From contig DASQDI010000142.1 in assembly GCA_035634255.1 (NCBI GenBank), positions 1-10,490 of the forward strand: 10,490 nt of DNA, in the 5' to 3' direction. This stretch comes from DATLMR01 sp035634255 (GTDB lineage: Bacteria; Acidobacteriota; Blastocatellia; UBA7656). This document shows, one piece after another, positions 7,901-10,490 of the stretch (position 1 is its first letter; the number at the start of each line of letters is the position of its first letter). The notes under the pieces were generated by a model. The model worked only from the letters and a program-made list of their open reading frames with translations. It searched no databases and was not told where the DNA came from. The translations under genes were made by a program, and so were the position numbers.

Positions 7901-8170
7901 CGTTATCGTCACCGAATACCTGCCCGTCGGCAGCGCCGGCACCCGATAATACCCCTCATCGTTCGTCCGGGTCTCGCGGGTCAATCCGGTTTCGAGGCTC
8001 TTTATTACGACCTGCGCCCCGGGTATGGCAGCCCCGGCCTGATCAAGCACGGTCCCGCTTATGGCCCCGAAGGCCGATTGCCCCCAGGCGGGCACGCCGC
8101 TTAAAAGCATGCAAGCGATCAAGGCGACCACCTTGGCACGAGGAAGTGTGCGTCCAACTCTCTTCAACAT
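4964..8170 (-). CDS. Oar-like TonB-dependent outer-membrane receptor (1068 aa)
   Basis: ATG start with AAGGAGGA ending seven bases upstream. Residues 1-30 are a signal peptide (basic start, hydrophobic core about 13-24, cleavage after AWG). Residues about 33-115 form a carboxypeptidase-regulatory-like beta domain (ISGTVLDQAGAAIPGAQV, NDEGYYRVPALPTGRYSVTI). ELVTVTGEAPLIE at about 123-135 leads into the plug domain (about 125-255), which contains FTIDGANNND and ends NVITQSGTNEFHGGG. The rest is a large beta barrel that ends ARFFF, a terminal aromatic typical of BAM substrates. The length fits the acidobacterial/Myxococcus Oar-like group (about 1000-1200). It should import a bulky ligand across the outer membrane using TonB energy, or act as a surface adhesin/protease-secretion factor as suggested for Oar. 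No SusD-like, sigma/anti-sigma or TonB gene is adjacent, so the ligand cannot be named. Confidence 0.93.
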   Translation of the reverse strand: MLKRVGRTLPRAKVVALIACMLLSGVPAWGQSAFGAISGTVLDQAGAAIPGAQVVIKSLETGLTRETRTNDEGYYRVPALPTGRYSVTITAQNFETLVREPIDVTVAQDTSVDAAIKPGGVTELVTVTGEAPLIETTRGQISHTVDARRILELPGRRELNGLALLAPGTLPNNNGRPGSGFSVNGGRSRSNNFTIDGANNNDQSLSIPRQSIPSVAIKEFQLITNNFSAEYGRNSGSYVNVITQSGTNEFHGGGEYTWAGNGLDALTTGQVRTFEAALEEGLTKKEALRRARGVIVDNSAGFFIGGPVLKNHTHFFTSYDRNWNRRTTAPTTLAISPEGLANLQANAGLFAPGALDFLTSTFPIANDPTPRGVINVSVPGRAPIPVPIHQFNRSIAEGGLPFAQDFYRWLLRMDTRISNNDTLNARYLIDHTEHPGVPTAIAGNEVGNRLRNQSLTINEVHLFGPQTVNEFRFTYARRNATFPENLPPSFTIGGFNSVGNANFPQFRVDNMYEFTDNVTLSRGSHSFKTGVNVLRYQLNSFFAPNTRGTVSYSSLTNFLLDRTASFSQYAGEAFVPARTTEFSGFFQDDWRATQNLTLNLGLRYEYTGAPFGYFSNAKPDINNWAPRFGFAWSPRADGGILGRLVGGDRMVIRGGYSIAYDQVFQNILLNNARNFPRGVTVALTNITGGRLFDPANRPAPPTPEDFLARGGNPDLLPVRLYSPNKRISQPYGQQFSLGIERQFLRDYVFKIYYVGSRGVKLVREVESNIGFSAAAIAANPDAYAEILPTLQPVRNAAGVITAFRRDPTKGSILIGDGIAQSAYHSMQLTVRKRFSHGLDIEGNYTYSSFINDSDDILGGQTNNTLPAVPFDFKLDRARSGFDQPHRFVLNYVYAFPSPWESNPVFGRILGGWQIAGVTTYASGTPFTVLNSANALGILAGQISTVEGSQRPSINPNGNPGTATSSTEDNPFYIFNPANSGIVGTAGRNTERTGPTRNWDMSLVKNTRLFGENQRLQLRWEVFNVFNTRNFTSIPANVVSADTNTELFLNLGQTNVSGRNMLFTARFFF

Positions 8171-8176
8171 GGAAAA

Positions 8177-8184
8177 TCCTCCTT
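8177..8184 (-). promoter_or_regulatory. Ribosome binding site of the receptor gene
   Basis: On the minus strand AAGGAGGA is followed, seven bases after its GGAGG core, by the ATG at 8170. It is one of the strongest Shine-Dalgarno matches in the window and supports the chosen receptor start. Confidence 0.8.
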
Positions 8185-8371
8185 AGAGTTTCATCTAATC
8201 CGAAACCTTGTGAGAAGCTTTACAGATAAGAGGTGCTTTCAGGAGCGGTAAGATTTCAACCCGATCAACTCCGCCGCGAATCTTGGTATCGTTCGAGCCG
8301 GCCCTTAAGGCACCGTCTGAAAAGGACTTCAGAGGCAGGCCCGATTGATAGTCATGCGCCTTCAATGTTCG

Positions 8372-8394
8372 CTTTGAGGTTAAAGACCTCGAAG
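8372..8394 (-). promoter_or_regulatory. Leader hairpin upstream of the receptor gene
   Basis: On the minus strand CTTCGAGGT and ACCTCAAAG flank a five-base loop; eight of nine positions pair. It lies about 200 bases before the receptor ATG. A second, smaller dyad (TCTGAA/TTCAGA, 8316-8333) lies between it and the start. If transcription begins upstream, these would be structures in a long 5' leader. They resemble no riboswitch that I know, and small stems arise by chance, so a regulatory role is only a possibility. Confidence 0.25.
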
Positions 8395-8467
8395 TTGCCC
8401 AGCCTGAATTCTTACCGATCCTAACAGCAGAACTTCACAAAGTCTCGAAATGGCTATTATGTGGAAA

Positions 8468-8498
8468 GCGGGCCGGCCAGATGATCTCGGCCGTCCGC
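8468..8498. promoter_or_regulatory. GC-rich dyad at the edge of the AT-rich island
   Basis: GCGGGCCGGCC (8468-8478) and GGCCGTCCGC (8489-8498) pair over ten positions, including one G-T pair and with one bulged C, around a ten-base loop. It marks the change from the AT-rich island to the normal-composition receptor leader. It could be an operator, a leader hairpin or a weak terminator; no U tract follows on either strand. Confidence 0.3.
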
Positions 8499-8668
8499 TG
8501 CCAGAGTGACTACACCGCAGTTGCAGATTTATATCGAAGAAAACGATCTAGCTTGATTATTATGAAAAAGAATTCGCCAGAATTATGCAAATGAAATACC
8601 GCTTCAAGACCCGATCACAAATATTACATTGATTAACAACTCGCGCTTAAAAATTCTGAGGAGCCGTT

Positions 8669-8715
8669 AATATATCCGAAAAATTGAATTTTTTCTTCTA
8701 TTTTTCGGATATATT
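8669..8715. repeat. Perfect 16-bp AT-rich inverted repeat
   Basis: AATATATCCGAAAAAT (8669-8684) is matched exactly by ATTTTTCGGATATATT (8700-8715) around a 15-base T-rich spacer. A TTAA on each outer side extends the symmetry if two bases are allowed to bulge. It lies 69-115 bases past the DUF3810 stop on the minus strand. A terminator, a protein-binding dyad or the remnant of a small element are all possible. The low GC of the stem and the absence of a clean U tract on the minus strand argue against a standard intrinsic terminator for that gene. Confidence 0.7.
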
Positions 8716-8742
8716 TTAAATTCCGGGTGGGAATAATAGCTC

Positions 8743-8783
8743 GGGGAGGGGACGCCCGGGGATTAAGCGGGGGTAAAGTCGGG
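8743..8783 (+). other. Candidate G-quadruplex / C-rich transcript tail after the DUF3810 gene
   Basis: The plus strand has G tracts of 4, 4, 4, 5 and 3 separated by loops of 1, 6, 7 and 7 bases. The first four meet the standard four-tract quadruplex pattern. Two more GGG runs lie just before, at 8725-8731. The DUF3810 transcript reads the opposite strand, so its 3' tail is C-rich and G-poor directly after the stop, followed by AT-rich sequence. This is also the composition expected of a Rho-loading site. Either reading would help end that transcript. Confidence 0.45.
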
Positions 8784-9914
8784 CTATTGGGAGTCCGCAC
8801 GCAGGGCGGGGACCCACGCTCGCTCGAAGCGCGCGCCCATCACGAGCCTCACGAGCAGGCCGTAGCTCGCGATCCCCGCCTCCACCCGGTTGGCTTTCAG
8901 GAAGCCGTCATAGAACTGGCCCTGCACCTCGCTCACGAGTTCGATCCTTTGACTCAAGTCGCGCTCCTGTATCGCTTTAAGGTCCGCGATGACCTCGGGC
9001 GAGAGGCGCGGGGGCGGCTCCGCGGCCTGCCCATTATTCTGGTCAGGCGGCGCGGGCCAGTGCGTGTGCATGAAAAGCGCGAGCCAGCCCGAATACCTGA
9101 CGGCCGGGAGGTCGGAGCGGAGGCAGGCGAGAAGGGCCACGAAGCTGGCCTCCGACTCGTCCGCGAAGCCCGCGAGGTGCGCCCACTCGTGCGCGAGGGT
9201 GAAGGGCTTCTCGAAAGGCAGGAGCTCCGACACGAGTATGACCTCGTGCCCATAGGGGTTCGTGAAGCCATCGACGCCCGCGGCCCCCAGGTAAAGATTC
9301 AGCAGGGACGATTTCGGGACTCCGGTGGGAATGGCTCTCCGGTTGCCCAGTTCCATGAGCACGGCGTTGAACGATTCGTCCAGCCCCTCGCTCCATTCGT
9401 TTTCGGCCAGCCAGCCGCCCGCGCGGGCCTCGCCTGATTCCCTGTTCAGCCCCTCGACCGACGCGCGGTACACCTGCTTCAGGCTCTCGGAGTTCAGGCG
9501 CGACTCGTCGAATTCGATCTTCTCGACGAGGGGCTCCCTGAAGTAATTGAAGCCCCAGAGAAATTGAAAGCTGAGGGAGAGCGCCGCCGCGAGCGCCAGC
9601 ATGTTGAATAGCATCACGAGGGCCGCCCTCCCTCGCCTCCCCCTCCCGGCCGACCTGATGCGCATGACCCACCACGCGGGCAGCCCTACGGCGAGCGCGA
9701 CGAGCAGCCCGTCCACGACCGCAAAGGGGATGTGATTGGTGACGGGCGTAAAGATGGCCTGGATTTTAGGGTAGAGGCCGCGAGAGTAATACCGCTCGAC
9801 GAAATCGGCCGGAGGCGGAAAGACCATCAGAATCACCGCGAGCGCGATGACCGACACCACGAGGATCGTTCGCCAGGGCGGGCGGTTTATTCTGGCTGAA
9901 GAGAAGCGGTCCAT
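8784..9914 (-). CDS. DUF3810-type membrane protein with HEXXH metalloprotease motif (376 aa)
   Basis: Three hydrophobic segments near the N terminus (about residues 16-33, 65-83 and 97-118) are followed by a soluble domain of about 255 residues. The motif HEWAHLAGF starts at H242 and is followed by ADESEASF with E253 and E255. The HEXXH pair plus a downstream glutamate is the zinc-site layout of gluzincin-type proteases, and the sequence HE..H..G....E.EA is the hallmark of the DUF3810 family as I remember it. The soluble domain is probably outside the inner membrane, but topology is inferred. A protease or peptidase role is inferred from the motif only; no substrate is known. The ATG at 9914 has AAGGA four bases upstream. 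Its promoter region is shared with a divergently transcribed secreted protein. The product is complete, and the catalytic glutamate (E243) is present. Confidence 0.82.
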   Translation of the reverse strand: MDRFSSARINRPPWRTILVVSVIALAVILMVFPPPADFVERYYSRGLYPKIQAIFTPVTNHIPFAVVDGLLVALAVGLPAWWVMRIRSAGRGRRGRAALVMLFNMLALAAALSLSFQFLWGFNYFREPLVEKIEFDESRLNSESLKQVYRASVEGLNRESGEARAGGWLAENEWSEGLDESFNAVLMELGNRRAIPTGVPKSSLLNLYLGAAGVDGFTNPYGHEVILVSELLPFEKPFTLAHEWAHLAGFADESEASFVALLACLRSDLPAVRYSGWLALFMHTHWPAPPDQNNGQAAEPPPRLSPEVIADLKAIQERDLSQRIELVSEVQGQFYDGFLKANRVEAGIASYGLLVRLVMGARFERAWVPALRADSQ

Positions 9915-9931
9915 CAGGTCCTTTGATTCGC

Positions 9932-9960
9932 ATTCTAAACCCCGCGCGTTTGCGTTGCAA
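9932..9960 (-). promoter_or_regulatory. Putative sigma70-type promoter of the DUF3810 gene
   Basis: On the minus strand TTGCAA (9960-9955) and TAGAAT (9937-9932) are separated by exactly 17 bases. They match the consensus at 4/6 and 5/6 positions. Transcription would start near 9925 and leave a leader of about 11 bases that still contains the AAAGGA ribosome binding site. Confidence 0.5.
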
Positions 9961-9963
9961 ACT

Positions 9964-9980
9964 TGAGCAATTGCAGCTCA
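9964..9980. promoter_or_regulatory. Dyad between the two divergent promoters, possible operator
   Basis: TGAGC (9964-9968) and GCTCA (9976-9980) flank seven bases and enclose the palindrome GCAATTGC minus its outer symmetry. The site lies between the two predicted -35 boxes, where a shared regulator could act on both genes. The arms are only five bases, so a chance match is quite possible. Confidence 0.3.
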
Positions 9981-10001
9981 TAAAGGGGGCCTATTTTTCT
10001 A

Positions 10002-10030
10002 TTGCCAAACGAACCTTCAGGCGGTACCAT
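10002..10030 (+). promoter_or_regulatory. Putative sigma70-type promoter of the 117-aa secreted protein gene
   Basis: TTGCCA (10002-10007) and TACCAT (10025-10030) are separated by exactly 17 bases and match the consensus at 5/6 and 4/6 positions. Transcription would start near 10037, about 45 bases before the coding start, and the leader would include the AAGGAG at 10064-10069. Confidence 0.45.
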
Positions 10031-10081
10031 CCGGGAGTTTTATAGCACACGCCCCGAAATCAAAAGGAGAAAAAATTTCAG

Positions 10082-10435
10082 GTGAAACTTAAAGATTATT
10101 TTCGGAAGATAGGTCTGCTCGCATTCGCGCTTGCCCTCATGAGCTTTACCGCCGGCTACGCCCACTCTCGAAACGAGCACTCGTTCAAGGTCCACAACAA
10201 AACCGGGCACACGATAAAGAAACTGCTGGCGTCCGAGGACGGGAAGACCTTCGGCTATTTCGACATCGGGAAGGGCATCGGCCCCGGCCAAAAGAGAACT
10301 CTGGTCTGGGATAAATCGACAGACGGCGAGGACTGCGTCCAGTATTTCAAAGCCGTCTTCGACGACGGCGAAGAGTCTCCGACCGTGCCGTTCGACTTCT
10401 GCGAAGAAGACCTCGAACTTGTATTCGAGGAGTGA
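10082..10435 (+). CDS. Small secreted protein with two conserved-looking cysteines (117 aa)
   Basis: GTG start giving a basic n-region (KLKDYFRK), a hydrophobic core (about residues 11-23) and a likely signal-peptidase site after GYA at 27. The mature protein is about 90 residues, acidic at its C terminus. It begins FKVHNKTGHTIKKL (35-48), continues with TFGYFDIGKGIGPGQ (56-70) and then has C85 and C107 around YFKAVFDDGEE (88-98). The N.TG..I..L, then G.D.G...G, then C, then F.DG, then C order recalls a widespread group of small exported beta proteins of unknown function; this is a resemblance from memory, not a search result. The two cysteines could form a disulfide after export. AAGGAG at 10064-10069 is 12 bases from the start, longer than usual, but no closer in-frame start exists. 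No operon partner is visible; a hairpin follows. Confidence 0.78.
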   Translation: MKLKDYFRKIGLLAFALALMSFTAGYAHSRNEHSFKVHNKTGHTIKKLLASEDGKTFGYFDIGKGIGPGQKRTLVWDKSTDGEDCVQYFKAVFDDGEESPTVPFDFCEEDLELVFEE

Positions 10436-10451
10436 GCGCCGTTAACCCGAA

Positions 10452-10480
10452 GCCTCGCGGGAGTGTGTCTCCCGCGAGGC
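10452..10480 (+). terminator. Hairpin terminator after the 117-aa protein gene
   Basis: GCCTCGCGGGAG (10452-10463) and its exact complement (10469-10480) form a 12-bp stem with the loop TGTGT, 17 bases after the stop codon. The stem is very stable, but the sequence after it (GCGCCTCCCT) has no U tract. It resembles the hairpin behind the receptor gene in having a long perfect GC stem without a T run. Confidence 0.75.
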
Positions 10481-10490
10481 GCGCCTCCCT

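Larger units (their letters stand above)
8171..8783. other. 613-bp gene-free region between the receptor and DUF3810 genes
   Basis: I find no convincing gene here. A 63-codon open frame at 8233-8424 (+) has no ribosome binding site and no recognisable product. The part near the receptor holds its Shine-Dalgarno and a leader with several short hairpins. 8521-8700 is strongly AT-rich (57 G or C in 180 bases, about 32%), in sharp contrast with the neighbouring genes. It contains a minus-strand TATAAA (8533-8528) that could be a -10 box, but I see no matching -35, so I do not assign a receptor promoter. The far end has a 16-bp AT-rich inverted repeat and then a run of G tracts next to the stop of the DUF3810 gene. 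Confidence 0.75.

Noticed and set aside
8233..8424. 63-codon plus-strand open frame in the gene-free region
   Set aside because: No Shine-Dalgarno, no signal or domain, and length compatible with chance.
9043..9675. 210-codon minus-strand frame overlapping the DUF3810 gene
   Set aside because: It is in another frame of the same strand; the DUF3810 frame has the membrane helices and the HEXXH motif, while this one is rich in R, G and A without structure.
1..10490. CRISPR arrays, insertion sequences, phage genes, toxin-antitoxin pairs or defence islands
   Set aside because: No spaced direct repeats, transposase motifs, integrase residues or paired small toxin/antitoxin frames were seen. The adjacent small exported proteins have signal peptides and do not look like toxins.

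Overview
The window looks like a chromosomal stretch from a GC-rich Gram-negative bacterium, most likely an Acidobacteriota member (Blastocatellia-like). This is an inference. It rests on a large TonB-dependent receptor with an N-terminal carboxypeptidase-regulatory-like domain and no SusD partner, a TPR protein with a similar N-terminal beta domain, several small Sec-secreted proteins of unknown function, and high GC in the genes. I see no rRNA, tRNA, CRISPR array, transposase, integrase or phage gene.

Layout. 1-405 (+) is the 3' end of an alpha/beta hydrolase gene, convergent with the next unit and one base from it. 407-3508 (-) is a tight three-gene unit, transcribed in the order ttcA (tRNA 2-thiocytidine synthetase), a GT-C/PMT-like membrane glycosyltransferase (gap 4 bp), and a 138-aa secreted protein (gap 2 bp). 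3700-4722 (-) encodes a secreted or lipid-anchored protein with five TPRs; the ribosome binding site places its start 12 bases inside the longest open frame. A 14-bp perfect hairpin at 4870-4905 closes the upstream receptor gene, 4964-8170 (-), which encodes a 1068-aa Oar-like TonB-dependent receptor.

8171-8783 is a 613-bp gene-free region. It holds the receptor leader (good Shine-Dalgarno, several small hairpins), an AT-rich island of about 32% GC at 8521-8700, a perfect 16-bp AT-rich inverted repeat at 8669-8715, and a G-quadruplex-type run of G tracts at 8743-8783. 8784-9914 (-) encodes a three-helix membrane protein of DUF3810 type with an HEXXH zinc-protease motif. It is divergent from 10082-10435 (+), a 117-aa secreted protein with two cysteines. 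The 167-bp divergent spacer carries a plausible sigma70-type promoter for each gene and a small dyad between them. A 12-bp perfect hairpin follows the last gene.

How the genes work together. Most products act in the envelope: the outer-membrane receptor, the TPR protein, the membrane glycosyltransferase, the membrane HEXXH protein and the small secreted proteins. TtcA is the one clear cytoplasmic housekeeping enzyme. I do not see a recognisable multi-gene defence, mobile or biosynthetic system. The points most worth a second look are the structured 8171-8783 region, the DUF3810/secreted-protein divergent pair, and the ttcA-glycosyltransferase-secreted protein operon.
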